From Rhodospirillales bacterium (lineage in GTDB: Bacteria; Pseudomonadota; Alphaproteobacteria; Rhodospirillales; WMHbin7), in the NCBI GenBank assembly GCA_016215555.1, contig JACRJC010000005.1, positions 1 through 64,000 of the forward strand: a stretch of 64,000 bases of DNA. Direction: 5' to 3'. The stretch's first letter is position 1, and each line of letters starts with the position of its first letter. The notes beneath the pieces are model-generated. The model did not search any database, was not told the DNA's origin, and worked only from the letters and a program-made list of their open reading frames with translations. This document shows, in pieces, positions 51,859 to 60,486 of the stretch. A program made the translations under genes and the position numbers.

Positions 51859-51933
51859 TTTGCCGCCTCGCTAAGGGGCCTGATTCCTGCTACAGTGCCG
51901 TCTTGGAATCATACCTACGAGGCCTAGTGGTTC

Positions 51934-52728
51934 ATGCCCTCTCATACCCCGATAGATGGGAAATCGCCCCCGTCTTTGTTACAGGAATTAGCCGCCATCG
52001 CCGTTCTGGCCGGACAGGCGATTCTAAAGATTTATGCCCAGGATTTCGCCGTGCGCCGGAAATCCGACGAATCGCCGGTGACCGAGGCCGATGAAGCGGC
52101 GGAAGCCATAATCTTAGAACGATTAAAAAAGATGGATCCGACGACCCCGATCGTCTCCGAGGAAGCGGCGGCCAACTGCCATCTGGCCGACCGCAGCGGG
52201 AGGCGATTCTGGCTGGTCGATCCCTTGGACGGCACCAAGGAATTCGTGAAACGCTCGGGCGAGTTCACGGTCAATATCGGATTGATCGAGGACGGCCTTC
52301 CCGTGCAGGGCGTAGTTCTGGCGCCGGTGTTGAATCTGCTTTTCGCCGGCGGGCGCGATGGGGCTTGGAAGAAGGAGGGCGACGGACCCTGGATGCCGAT
52401 TGCCTGCCGTCTTGTTCCCGATGACGGGCTTTCGGTGGTGGCCAGCCGCTCGCATGGCGATCCCGACAAGATCAACGCCTATCTGGCCGGGCGCAGGATC
52501 GCGCAACTGGTCAAGGCCGGCAGTTCCTTAAAAATCTGCCGCATCGCCGAGGGCACAGCCGATGTCTATCCCCGTTTCGGCCCCACCAGCGAATGGGATA
52601 CGGCGGCAGGGCATGCGGTGTTGCTGGGTGCGGGCGGACGCTTGGAAACGCTGGATGGCCAGCCCTTGCGCTATGGCAAGGACAGCATCCTCAATCCCGA
52701 TTTCGTGGCCTGGGGATTGGGCCGTTAA
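51934..52728 (+). CDS. cysQ: 3'(2'),5'-bisphosphate nucleotidase CysQ
   Basis: CysQ removes the 3'-phosphate from PAP/PAPS, recycling sulfate-assimilation by-products. The 264-residue inositol monophosphatase-fold protein has SPVTEADEAAEAII, the metal site WLVDPLDGTKEFVKR, GAPVLNLLFAGG-like APVLNLLF, and SEWDTAAGHAVLLGAGG with the second metal Asp. The signature DPLDGTKEF is specific for the CysQ group. It is two bases upstream of tsaC and probably shares a promoter with it. Confidence 0.94.
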   Translation: MPSHTPIDGKSPPSLLQELAAIAVLAGQAILKIYAQDFAVRRKSDESPVTEADEAAEAIILERLKKMDPTTPIVSEEAAANCHLADRSGRRFWLVDPLDGTKEFVKRSGEFTVNIGLIEDGLPVQGVVLAPVLNLLFAGGRDGAWKKEGDGPWMPIACRLVPDDGLSVVASRSHGDPDKINAYLAGRRIAQLVKAGSSLKICRIAEGTADVYPRFGPTSEWDTAAGHAVLLGAGGRLETLDGQPLRYGKDSILNPDFVAWGLGR

Positions 52729-52730
52729 TC

Positions 52731-53672
52731 GTGCCGCGCCTGTTGACGCCATCGCTGGAAAGTCTGGACGAAGCGGTGCGCATCTTGCGCGATGGCGGTC
52801 TGGTCGCCTTTCCGACGGAAACCGTCTACGGGTTGGGCGCCGATGCCGGCAATGATGAAGCGGTGGCCCGTATTTTCGCGGCCAAGGGCCGGCCCAGCTT
52901 CAATCCGCTGATCGCCCATGTCGCCGATATTGCGGCGGCCCAGAAGATCGCCTCCTTCGACGAGACGGCCTTGGACTTGGCCAAGCGTTTCTGGCCGGGA
53001 CCGTTGACGCTGGTGCTGCCCAGATCGGCCCAGGGCTCGGTTTCGCTGTTGGCGACGGCGGGGCTGGAAACGGTGGCGGTGCGCGTTCCCAATCATCCGG
53101 TGGCGCTGGATTTGCTGCGGCGGTTCGGCGGGCCGGTGGCCGCCCCCAGCGCCAATCCGTCGGGCCGCTTAAGCCCCACCACCGCCAGCCATGTCGCCGA
53201 GGGTCTGGGCAAAAAGGCGCAATTGGTGCTGGATGGCGGGCCTTGCCAGGTCGGGCTGGAAAGCACGGTCCTGTCCTTGGCCGGGGGCAAGCCGGCGCTG
53301 CTGCGCCCGGGCGGTATCTCATTGGAAAAGCTTGAAGAATGCCTGGGTCCGGTGGCGCTTGCCAGCGAGGGCGGGGCTATCTCGTCGCCCGGCCAGTTGG
53401 CAAGCCATTATGCCCCACGGGCCACCGTGCGCCTGAATGCCCCCGCTGCCGAACCCGGCGAAGTTCTGCTGGCCTTCGGACCCGCTGCGCCTTCTGATGC
53501 CTTGAATCTCAGCCCAACCGGCGATCTGGTCGAGGCGGCTTCGCATCTGTTCTCCTATCTGCGCCGTTTGGACGAGCCCGGCATCAAGACCATCGCCGTG
53601 CAACCCATTCCCAAGCACGGGCTGGGCCTGGCCATCAACGACCGGCTGAAACGGGCAGCGGCGGAAAAGTGA
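52731..53672 (+). CDS. tsaC: L-threonylcarbamoyladenylate synthase (Sua5/TsaC)
   Basis: This enzyme makes threonylcarbamoyl-AMP for t6A37 of ANN-decoding tRNAs. The 313-residue protein starts at GTG 52731. It has FPTETVYGLGADA, the KGRPSFNPLIAH substrate loop, WPGPLTLVL, VRVPNHPVAL and APSANPSGRLSPTTA. A C-terminal Sua5 domain (SPGQLASHYAPRATVRL onward) makes it the long Sua5 type rather than the short TsaC form. It converges on arfB with no gap. Confidence 0.95.
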   Translation: MPRLLTPSLESLDEAVRILRDGGLVAFPTETVYGLGADAGNDEAVARIFAAKGRPSFNPLIAHVADIAAAQKIASFDETALDLAKRFWPGPLTLVLPRSAQGSVSLLATAGLETVAVRVPNHPVALDLLRRFGGPVAAPSANPSGRLSPTTASHVAEGLGKKAQLVLDGGPCQVGLESTVLSLAGGKPALLRPGGISLEKLEECLGPVALASEGGAISSPGQLASHYAPRATVRLNAPAAEPGEVLLAFGPAAPSDALNLSPTGDLVEAASHLFSYLRRLDEPGIKTIAVQPIPKHGLGLAINDRLKRAAAEK

Positions 53673-54089
53673 TCAATCCGAAGGTGTGCCGCGCAGGCTT
53701 TTGATCGCCGAACGCTGCTTCTTCGATTCCAGCCGCCGCTTTTTCGAGCCCAGGGTCGGTTTGGTAGGCCTGCGCGGGATGGGCGGCGGCACGGCTTTCT
53801 GGATCAGTTCGATCAGGCGGTCCAGCCCATCTTGGCGATTGCGTTCCTGGGTGCGGTGGCGCTGGGCGTTGATGACCAGCACGCCGTCTTGCGTCATCCG
53901 CCGTCCGGCCAGTTTTTCCAGCCGTTCCTTGACGCCGTCGGGCAGCGAGGGCGAATTCTTGACATCGAAGCGCAATTGAACGGCGGTCGCCAATTTATTG
54001 ACATTCTGGCCGCCGGGGCCGCTGGAACGCACGAAACGCTCCTCGATTTCGGACTCGTCGATAGCCAGCCTGGGCGTTATGCGGATCAT
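53673..54089 (-). CDS. arfB: Alternative ribosome-rescue factor ArfB
   Basis: ArfB (YaeJ) is a stop-codon-independent peptidyl-tRNA hydrolase that frees stalled ribosomes. The 138-residue protein has SSGPGGQNVNKLAT with the catalytic GGQ at 26-28 and the positively charged tail KKRRLESKKQRSAIKS that enters the mRNA channel. Both features define the family. I chose ATG 54089 after AGAGGTT; in-frame codons upstream give an unsupported extension. It lies downstream of gmk on the same strand, with a 131-bp gap in which I see nothing else. Confidence 0.94.
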   Translation of the reverse strand: MIRITPRLAIDESEIEERFVRSSGPGGQNVNKLATAVQLRFDVKNSPSLPDGVKERLEKLAGRRMTQDGVLVINAQRHRTQERNRQDGLDRLIELIQKAVPPPIPRRPTKPTLGSKKRRLESKKQRSAIKSLRGTPSD

Positions 54090-54220
54090 CGAAAACCTCT
54101 TTCGGCAGACCAGCCTTACCTTTGGGCGCAAGTGCTCCCGCGCGCACTCCGCTTCGCGGACAATCATTGGGCCTGCATTGCAGGCGTGGCGCGGATCCAG
54201 AATGCGACGCATCCCCAATA

Positions 54221-54856
54221 TCAAGCGCCGCGCAGCTTGTTGACGAAATCGGCCATGCCGACCTGGCGGACGCGCTTCAAGCGCTCGGCATGCAGGATCG
54301 AGCGCACCGAAGCGATGCTGACATCCAGATCGCGGTTGACGATGACGTAATCATATTCCGGCCAGTGGCTCATCTCGTCGGCGGCCTTGCTCATGCGTTT
54401 CTGGATCACCTCTTCGGGGTCCTGGGCGCGCCCGCGCAGGCGACGCTCCAACTCCTCGACCGAGGGCGGCAGCACGAAAACGGTGACCAGATCCGGCCTG
54501 GCATTGGCCGCCACCTGCTGGGTGCCCTGCCAATCGATGTCGAACAGCACATCCTTGCCCGAGGCCAGGGCGGCCTCGACCGGCGCCCTGGGCGTGCCAT
54601 AGTAATTGTCGAAGACCTTGGCATGTTCCAGGAACTCGCCCTGGTCGATCATGCCCTTCATGCGCTCGAGCGCGATAAAGTGATAATCCTTGCCATCCAC
54701 TTCGCCGGGGCGCGGGGTGCGGGTGGTGGCGGAAACCGACATCGCCAACTGCGGTTCGGCTTGCAAAAGCGCCTTCGAGATCGTCGACTTGCCCGCCCCC
54801 GAGGGCGAGGACAGGACCAGCATCAAGCCTCGGCGGTGAATGGCGGCGTCGTTCAT
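54221..54856 (-). CDS. gmk: Guanylate kinase
   Basis: Gmk phosphorylates GMP to GDP. The 211-residue enzyme has the P-loop SSPSGAGKST at 16-25, the GMP-binding SATTRTPRPGEVDGKDYHF, FLEHAKVFDNYYGTP, and DIDWQGTQQV. The length is normal. It is followed on the same strand by arfB and preceded by yicC with a repeat-containing 139-bp gap. The gmk-yicC neighbourhood is common in proteobacteria. Confidence 0.96.
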   Translation of the reverse strand: MNDAAIHRRGLMLVLSSPSGAGKSTISKALLQAEPQLAMSVSATTRTPRPGEVDGKDYHFIALERMKGMIDQGEFLEHAKVFDNYYGTPRAPVEAALASGKDVLFDIDWQGTQQVAANARPDLVTVFVLPPSVEELERRLRGRAQDPEEVIQKRMSKAADEMSHWPEYDYVIVNRDLDVSIASVRSILHAERLKRVRQVGMADFVNKLRGA

Positions 54857-54879
54857 AAGATGGCTCCAACAACGGCCCC

Positions 54880-54918
54880 CACCCTTCGAGACAGCCGCTC
54901 TGCGGCTTCCTCAGGGTG
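54880..54918. repeat. Palindromic intergenic repeat, copy 1
   Basis: CACCCTTCGAGACAGC leads into CCTCAGGGTGAGG, so CACCCT (54880-54885) pairs with AGGGTG (54913-54918). It resembles the small CTTCGAGAC...CCTCAGG intergenic palindromes common in alphaproteobacteria. A related copy lies 16 bp away. Confidence 0.65.
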
Positions 54919-54933
54919 AGGGCGAAAGTTTCT

Positions 54934-54970
54934 CCTCATCCTGAGGAGCAAAGCGTCTCGAAGGATGAGG
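54934..54970. repeat. Palindromic intergenic repeat, copy 2
   Basis: CCTCATCCT (54934-54942) pairs exactly with AGGATGAGG (54962-54970), enclosing GAGGAGCAAAGCGTCTCGA. It shares GAGGAG/CTCCTC and CGTCTCGAAGG words with copy 1 in opposite orientation. Together they occupy most of the yicC-gmk gap and may terminate or stabilise the RNA. Confidence 0.7.
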
Positions 54971-54995
54971 AGCGCTAAGGATAATTTCAAGAACT

Positions 54996-55886
54996 CTATT
55001 CGATGTTCTGCACTTGCTCGCGGAACTGTTCGATGACGGCCTTCAGGCTAAGCCCGATGCGCGTCAAATCGACGTCCGACGATTTCGAACACAGCGTGTT
55101 GGACTCGCGGTTGAATTCCTGGCAGAGAAAATCAAGGCGCCGCCCCACCGGGTCGGTGGCGGCCAGCATTTCGCGGGCGGCCTGGACATGGGCGCCCAGC
55201 CGGTCCAATTCCTCGCGCACATCGCCCTTGGCGATCAGCAGCGCCAGTTCTTGGGCCAGCCGGTCCTCGGCCAGCGGGGGCTGGGACTCCAGCAATTCAT
55301 CCAGTTGGGCCTTGAAACGGGTTCCGATGGCCTCGGGTCGCAGCGCCGCCGTTTCGCGGGCGGCCAGGGCCAGGCGCTCGATTTCGGCCAGTTCATCGGT
55401 CAGCACCTGGGCCATTCGGGTTCCCTCGGCCTTGCGCATGGCCCCCAGGCCCAACAGCGCCTCGTCGAGCGAGGACAGCAGCAGGGCGTCGCGCTCCTTA
55501 AGCCCGGCCTCGTCCAGCGTGGCTTCCTCGCTGCTTTCGATGACGCCCCGCAGCCCCATCACCCCTTCGGCCGAGGGGGCGGGCAGGCCATGTTCGCGGG
55601 CCAACTCGACGGCCAGGGCCAGATAGCTGTCCAGAAGCGCGCGGTTGATGGCCGGCGTTGCCGCTTGCGCCTGGCGCAAGACATTCAAGGACAGATTGAT
55701 ATTGCCCCGCTTGGCGGCTTTGGCCACCCGTTCGCGGGCCGGAATTTCCAGGGAATCGAAGCCCGGCGGCAGGCGCAGGCGAACTTCCAGCCCCTTGCCG
55801 TTGACGCTTTTGGCCTCCCATATCCACGAGAATTGGGGGCTGGCGCCCTGGGCGCGGGCATATCCGGTCATGCTGATGATCGACAT
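54996..55886 (-). CDS. yicC: YicC-family endoribonuclease
   Basis: YicC proteins are single-strand RNA endonucleases linked to small-RNA turnover. The 296-residue protein begins with MSIISMTGYARAQG and shows EAKSVNGKGLEVRLRLPPGF and KAAKRGNINLSLNV. The C-terminal domain contains GRRLDFLCQEFNRESNTLCSKSSD, the family's most conserved segment. ATG 55886 is preceded by AGAAAAG. It diverges from the MntA-HepT pair and is followed by gmk. Confidence 0.94.
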   Translation of the reverse strand: MSIISMTGYARAQGASPQFSWIWEAKSVNGKGLEVRLRLPPGFDSLEIPARERVAKAAKRGNINLSLNVLRQAQAATPAINRALLDSYLALAVELAREHGLPAPSAEGVMGLRGVIESSEEATLDEAGLKERDALLLSSLDEALLGLGAMRKAEGTRMAQVLTDELAEIERLALAARETAALRPEAIGTRFKAQLDELLESQPPLAEDRLAQELALLIAKGDVREELDRLGAHVQAAREMLAATDPVGRRLDFLCQEFNRESNTLCSKSSDVDLTRIGLSLKAVIEQFREQVQNIE

Positions 55887-55952
55887 GCCACTTTTCTGGC
55901 CGGTCCCGGTCCTTCTGGCAAGCGAAAAGCGCCTGTTGCCTGCGATTAAGCG

Positions 55953-56390
55953 ATGGGCTATCCCAGAATGATGAGCCCGAAACAGGATCGAGAGCGGCGA
56001 AGGCGCGGACTGGTCGATGTGACCGTCTGGGTGCCGGCGCACAAGACCGAAGCCGTGCGCCGCCTGGTCAGGCGGATGGAGCGCCGCCAGCCCATCCGCC
56101 GGGCCGATGTGTTGGAACGCCTGCAAGGATCTCAGGAGGATCTGGCCCGCTTCGGGGTGGCGGGCTTGTCGCTGTTCGGATCGGTGGGGCGCGACGAGGC
56201 CTCGCCCAAATCCGACATCGACCTGTTGGTCGAATTCAAGCCGGGGCGCCCCACCGGCATGTTCGAATTGATCGATCTGAAACGTTGGCTGGAAGGGCAT
56301 CTGGGACATCCCGCCGACATCGTCACGCCAAGCAGCCTGAAACCGCGCCTGAAGGGGCGCATCCTGCGCGAAGCGATTAGGATTTTCTGA
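55953..56390 (+). CDS. mntA: MntA-type nucleotidyltransferase antitoxin
   Basis: MntA neutralises HepT by polyadenylating a tyrosine (type VII toxin-antitoxin). The 145-residue protein has the minimal nucleotidyltransferase core LFGSVGRDEASPKSDIDLLVEF: Gly-Ser at 76-77 and metal Asp at 88 and 90. Before it is a basic helical region (RERRRRGLVDVTVWVPAHK), likely DNA- or RNA-binding and giving autoregulation. Alternative ATGs at 55968 and 55971 are in frame. It overlaps hepT by one base. Confidence 0.88.
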   Translation: MGYPRMMSPKQDRERRRRGLVDVTVWVPAHKTEAVRRLVRRMERRQPIRRADVLERLQGSQEDLARFGVAGLSLFGSVGRDEASPKSDIDLLVEFKPGRPTGMFELIDLKRWLEGHLGHPADIVTPSSLKPRLKGRILREAIRIF

Positions 56391-56743
56391 TGACAATCAA
56401 GGATTGGCGGGTCAGTCTGGCGGATATCGTGGAGGCGATCGAGCGCATCCACCGCTATGTGAAGGGCATGGATCGCGACGATTTTTGCGAGGACGAGCGC
56501 ACCCAGGACGCGGTGGCCAGGAATCTGGAAATCATGGGCGAGGCGGTGCGCCATCTGCCGCAGGAGATCACGCACCGCTATGCCGACATTCCCTGGTCGA
56601 AGCTGGCCGAGATGCGCAACATTCTGGTTCACGAATATCATTCCGTGGCGTCAGAACTCTTGTGGCGGACCTTGCTGGGCGACATATTGCCCTTGGAAGC
56701 AAGATTGCGCGCCGTTCTCAACGCCGAGGACAAGGAACAATGA
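56390..56743 (+). CDS. hepT: HepT-type HEPN toxin (RNase)
   Basis: The 117-residue DUF86/HEPN protein has the RNase motif RNILVHEY at 76-83 (R76, H81 and the AMPylation-target Tyr 83). Together with the preceding MntA it forms a HEPN/MNT toxin-antitoxin pair. Its product would cleave RNA, possibly tRNA, when not modified. Its stop overlaps the SDR gene start, so the toxin is translationally linked to the following metabolic operon, which is unusual. Confidence 0.9.
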   Translation: MTIKDWRVSLADIVEAIERIHRYVKGMDRDDFCEDERTQDAVARNLEIMGEAVRHLPQEITHRYADIPWSKLAEMRNILVHEYHSVASELLWRTLLGDILPLEARLRAVLNAEDKEQ

Positions 56744-57498
56744 TCGAGCCCAGAACCATCCTGATCACCGGGGCCTCCAGCGGCTTGGGGGCGGCCCTGG
56801 CGCTTCACTATGCCCGGCCCGGCATTGCGCTGTATTTATCGGGACGTAATCCCGACCGCCTGGAACAGGTGGCCGCCGATTGCCGGGGGCGCGGCGCCAA
56901 GGCCGAGCGGGCGGTGCTGGACGTTACCGACCGCATGGCCATGGAAGCCTGGATTCTGGCGGTCGATGCGCAGAAACCCATCGATCTGGCCATCGCCAAT
57001 GCCGGCATTTCTTCGGGCTCGCACAAGGGAGAGGAGGAAAGCTCGGAGCTGATGCGGGCCGTCTTCGCCACCAATGTCGATGGCGTCCTGAACACCATCC
57101 TGCCGCTTTTGCCCCGCATGCAGGAACGAGGGCGCGGCCAGATCGCCATCATGTCCTCGCTGGCCGGCTTTCGCGGCTTCGGCCAGTCGCCGGCCTATTG
57201 CGCCAGCAAGGCCGCCGAGCGCGTGCTGGGCGAAGGATTGCGCCTGAAGATGCAACCGCACGGCGTCAAGGTGTCGGTCATTTGCCCCGGCTTCGTCAGA
57301 ACGCCGATGACCGACCGCAACAAGTTTCGCATGCCCTTTTTGATGGACGCCAGGCAGGCGGCGCAGGTCATCGGCCTGGGCCTGGCGCTCGACAAGGGGC
57401 GGATCAGCTTTCCCATGCCGCTGGCCTTCGCGGTCTGGCTGCTGTCCTTCCTGCCGGTGGGCATGTCCGACATTCTGCTGGGAATCCGCAAAAGATGA
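56740..57498 (+). CDS. Short-chain dehydrogenase/reductase
   Basis: The 252-residue classical SDR has ITGASSGLGAALA (NAD(P) binding), ANAGIS, the catalytic Ser in IMSSLAG and YCASK. A Trp/Leu-rich tail (FAVWLLSFLPVGMSDILLG) could be a membrane-associating helix, as in SDRs that act on lipids. It starts inside hepT and overlaps the glycosyltransferase gene by 4 bp. The substrate is unknown. Confidence 0.88.
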   Translation: MIEPRTILITGASSGLGAALALHYARPGIALYLSGRNPDRLEQVAADCRGRGAKAERAVLDVTDRMAMEAWILAVDAQKPIDLAIANAGISSGSHKGEEESSELMRAVFATNVDGVLNTILPLLPRMQERGRGQIAIMSSLAGFRGFGQSPAYCASKAAERVLGEGLRLKMQPHGVKVSVICPGFVRTPMTDRNKFRMPFLMDARQAAQVIGLGLALDKGRISFPMPLAFAVWLLSFLPVGMSDILLGIRKR

Positions 57499-58745
57499 AG
57501 GGCCGGCGCTTGAAGATTGGCGTGCTGGTCGATCTGGAACGCCGGCCTACCGCCGGCGGGCATGTGAAATGCTGGGAACGCCTGGCCCGCGCCGCCGTCC
57601 TGCGCGACGACATCGACATGACCGTGCATGTGCAGAACGCCCATGAGGGCGTGGAAACTTTGTCCGACCATGTCCGCTTCATCAGCCATCGCCCGGTCTT
57701 CTCCACCGAGCGCCTTTCCTGGCTGCTGGGCAATATTCCCGACCATACCGACCTGTCGCCTTGGCATCCCGCCATCGCCCGGGCCCTTCCCGGCTATGAC
57801 GTCGTCCATACCACCGACGCCTTCTTCTCGATGGCGGCGACGGCGCTGTCGGTTTGCAAGCGCAAAGCGGTTCCCCTGGTCAATTCCGTCCATACCGACA
57901 CGCCGGGCTATACGCGCCTTTACGCAAGGCGCACCATCGAGCGGATGTTCACGTCCGCCTGGATGCGCCATCTGTTGCTGGATGTTCTCAACTTCGACCG
58001 CTGCCAGGAAACCATCATGCGCCACAAGCTGGCCCGGCATCAGAAGGCCGCGCGTTTCTGCCTGGATTCCGATCCGCAGGCCCTCTTGGAATTGGGGCGA
58101 AGATTCGGTCGCGAGCATGTCGGCATGCTCAGGCGCGGCATCGACAAGGACTTCTTCCACCCCAGGCATCGCGACCGGACCTGGCTTTTGGAACGTTTCG
58201 GCATTCCGCAAGGGCGGACGGTGGTTTTGTTCGTCGGTCGCGTCAATGCCGGCAAGAATGTGATGACGGCGGTGGAAGCGGTGGCGAAGCTGGTCGCCAA
58301 GGGCCATGACCTGCACTTCCTGGCCGCCGGCGAGGGCGAGGAAATTCCCCTTATCCGCAAGATGCTGGGCGAACGGGCCAGCCTGCCCGGCTCGTTTCCG
58401 GCTGACGAGATGAACAAGCTTTACGCCAGCGCCGACATCTTCGCCTTCCCCTCGATGCTGGAGGTTTTGGCCAATGTGGTGATGGAGGCCCTGGCCTCGG
58501 GCCTGCCGGTACTGGTCAATGAAAGATCGGGGCTAGAGCGCCATCTGGAGCCTGGCGTCAGCGGCCTGGTGGTTTCCGGCGACGGTTGGGCTTCGGCTAT
58601 CGAAGCGTTGCATCTGTCGCCGGAACGCCGCTTGGCGCTCGGGGCGGCGGCCAGAAGTCATGCCGAGGCGACCCTGCCCGATTGGGATGACGTGCTGGCC
58701 TTGGATCTGCTGCCGTTCTGGAAGAAGGCGGCGGGGTGGGAATGA
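57495..58745 (+). CDS. Glycosyltransferase family 4-like
   Basis: The 416-residue GT-B protein has TAGGHVKCWERLARA near the start (acceptor domain), VLFVGRVNAGKNVMTAVEAV (beta of the C-terminal domain), and FAFPSMLEVLANVVMEALASGLPVL with the E-x7-E donor motif (EVLANVVME). It transfers a nucleotide-activated sugar to an unknown acceptor. It sits between an SDR and a PIG-L deacetylase with overlapping ends, so the three act as a unit. Confidence 0.88.
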   Translation: MKGRRLKIGVLVDLERRPTAGGHVKCWERLARAAVLRDDIDMTVHVQNAHEGVETLSDHVRFISHRPVFSTERLSWLLGNIPDHTDLSPWHPAIARALPGYDVVHTTDAFFSMAATALSVCKRKAVPLVNSVHTDTPGYTRLYARRTIERMFTSAWMRHLLLDVLNFDRCQETIMRHKLARHQKAARFCLDSDPQALLELGRRFGREHVGMLRRGIDKDFFHPRHRDRTWLLERFGIPQGRTVVLFVGRVNAGKNVMTAVEAVAKLVAKGHDLHFLAAGEGEEIPLIRKMLGERASLPGSFPADEMNKLYASADIFAFPSMLEVLANVVMEALASGLPVLVNERSGLERHLEPGVSGLVVSGDGWASAIEALHLSPERRLALGAAARSHAEATLPDWDDVLALDLLPFWKKAAGWE

Positions 58746-59488
58746 GCGGCTCCGGCAAAGTCTTGTTGCTGGCGCCGCATCCCGACGACGAATTGGTGGG
58801 GGCCGCCATCGCCCTGGCGCGCGCCAGGGCGCAGGGTGTGGCGGTTTCCGTGCTGTTCCTGACCACCGGCATTCCCCAGGAATGCTGGCCGTGGGAAGGT
58901 AGCACTTATGCCAACCGCGTCCAGAAGCGGCGAGAAGAAGCCGGGAAAGTGGCCGAGCGGCTGGGCTTCGACATCGAGACCGCGCTGGAGATTCCCAGCC
59001 GCCGCCTGATCGGCCATCTCGACGGCTTGCGGGCCGTGCTCTCGAAGCTGAAGGCGGATCAGTTGTGGGTGCCGGCCTATGAAGGGGCTCATCAGGACCA
59101 TGACGCCGCAAACGCCTTGGGCTTCTCGTTAAGAAGCCAGTTCGAGGTCATCGAATTCGCCGAATATAATTTCGCGGGCGGAGGCGTGATCGCCAACCGC
59201 TTTCCCGATGGCGACGGCGAGATTCTGGCGCTGACCCGGGAAGAAATGGACTTGAAGCGGCAACTGCTTGGCCTGTACGAAAGCGAGCGCGGCAATTTGG
59301 ATTATGTCGGCTGCGTTCAGGAATGCCGGCGCCCTTTGGCTTTGTATGATTACGCTAGACCCGCGCATGAGGGCCGGCTGTTCCGCGAACGCTTCCATTG
59401 GGTACCTTTCCGCCATCCCAGAATCGATTGGATGGCGCAGGCCAACATCAACGCGGCGCTGTCGAAATTCACGTCGCGCTTTGCTTGA
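58742..59488 (+). CDS. PIG-L family deacetylase
   Basis: The 248-residue zinc hydrolase has [13 protein letters not shown] with PHPDDE at 12-17 and a downstream His in [12 protein letters not shown]. The motif defines the GlcNAc deacetylases of the LmbE/MshB/BshB group. It overlaps the glycosyltransferase by 4 bp and a convergent panB by 20 bp. A glycosyltransferase plus PIG-L deacetylase is the pattern of bacillithiol and mycothiol synthesis and of lipid or polysaccharide GlcNAc processing; here the acceptor is unknown. The ATG at 58742 is used; GTG 58736 is close. Confidence 0.88.
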   Translation: MSGSGKVLLLAPHPDDELVGAAIALARARAQGVAVSVLFLTTGIPQECWPWEGSTYANRVQKRREEAGKVAERLGFDIETALEIPSRRLIGHLDGLRAVLSKLKADQLWVPAYEGAHQDHDAANALGFSLRSQFEVIEFAEYNFAGGGVIANRFPDGDGEILALTREEMDLKRQLLGLYESERGNLDYVGCVQECRRPLALYDYARPAHEGRLFRERFHWVPFRHPRIDWMAQANINAALSKFTSRFA

Positions 59489-60296
59489 CGCCAAAGCAAT
59501 GTTCCATGGCCGGGAAGGTTCTGGCCTGAACCTCGCTTTGATAGGCGGCGAAGGCTGTTTCCACTGAAGGGGACAGTTCGGCGAAACGCTTCACGAAGCG
59601 CGGCTTGAAGGCGGCGAACAGGCCGACGGCGTCGTCGGCGACCAGGATCTGGCCGTCGCAGGCCGGCGAGGCGCCGATGCCGATGGTGGGGACGTTGACT
59701 TCCTTGGTGATGCGCCGGGCCAGTTCCTCGACCACGCCTTCGATGACCATGGCGAAGGCCCCGGCCTCGTCGATGGCCAGCGCGTCTTCATGGATGCGGC
59801 TGGCTTCCGACGAATCGCGGCCATGGGCGCGGAAGCCGCCGGCCACGTTCACCGCCTGCGGCAGCAGGCCGACATGACCCATGACCGGAATGCCGCGCCG
59901 GGCCAGGAATTCGACGGTGGCGGCCATGGCGACGCCGCCCTCGATCTTGACGCCATGGGCACCGGTTTCGGCCATGACGCGCGCCGCCGAGGCAAAGGCC
60001 TGTTCGGGCGAGGCCTCATAGGTTCCGAAGGGCAGGTCGACGATGACGCAAGAACCCGGCGCGCCGCGCCGCACCGCCTTGCCGTGCTCGATCATCATGT
60101 CGAGGCTGACGCCCAGCGTGCTGTCCATGCCGTAAAGGACCATGCCGACGGAATCGCCGACCAGCAGGAAATCGCAATAGGGGGCGGCCAGGCGCGCTTG
60201 CGGCGCCGTATAGAGCGATAGGCTGACGATGGGGGTTTTGCCCTTCATGGCCCGGATATCGGACGGCATCAGCCGCTTGGATGCTTTTTCGCTCAT
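59469..60296 (-). CDS. panB: 3-methyl-2-oxobutanoate hydroxymethyltransferase
   Basis: PanB makes ketopantoate from 3-methyl-2-oxobutanoate and methylene-tetrahydrofolate in pantothenate synthesis. The 275-residue enzyme has [47 protein letters not shown] and [16 protein letters not shown], the family signatures with metal-binding Asp. The C-terminal 20 bases overlap the convergent PIG-L gene. panC is not adjacent. Confidence 0.96.
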   Translation of the reverse strand: MSEKASKRLMPSDIRAMKGKTPIVSLSLYTAPQARLAAPYCDFLLVGDSVGMVLYGMDSTLGVSLDMMIEHGKAVRRGAPGSCVIVDLPFGTYEASPEQAFASAARVMAETGAHGVKIEGGVAMAATVEFLARRGIPVMGHVGLLPQAVNVAGGFRAHGRDSSEASRIHEDALAIDEAGAFAMVIEGVVEELARRITKEVNVPTIGIGASPACDGQILVADDAVGLFAAFKPRFVKRFAELSPSVETAFAAYQSEVQARTFPAMEHCFGVKQSAT

Positions 60297-60332
60297 ATAG
60301 ACCTCCGCTGCTTCCAGAGGTTATCTCGCATT

Positions 60333-60482
60333 TCAGCCTGGTCCGCAACCCGGACAGGCCTTGCACTTGTCCTTGCCTTCGGCATTTCTTTGGGCGCGGA
60401 TGCAGCGCATGCGCCATAATTTACGGGCGAGCATGGCGACGGCGGCCAGGACGATCAATCCGACGACGATGTTCTCAACCAT
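60333..60482 (-). CDS. FeoB-associated Cys-rich membrane protein
   Basis: This 49-residue protein begins with ATG 60482, 4 bases after the feoB stop. A single membrane segment (ENIVVGLIVLAAVAMLARKL) is followed by a basic stretch and a Cys-rich tail (CKACPGCGPG). This is the layout of the small FeoB-associated Cys-rich family, often placed at the feoB 3' end; the cysteines may bind iron or an Fe-S cluster. It was missed by longer-ORF criteria and is supported by position and motif. Confidence 0.75.
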   Translation of the reverse strand: MVENIVVGLIVLAAVAMLARKLWRMRCIRAQRNAEGKDKCKACPGCGPG

Positions 60483-60486
60483 CTCA

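Noticed and set aside
54880-54970. Repeat pair as a CRISPR array
   Set aside because: Only two inverted, unequal copies; no spacer regularity or cas gene.
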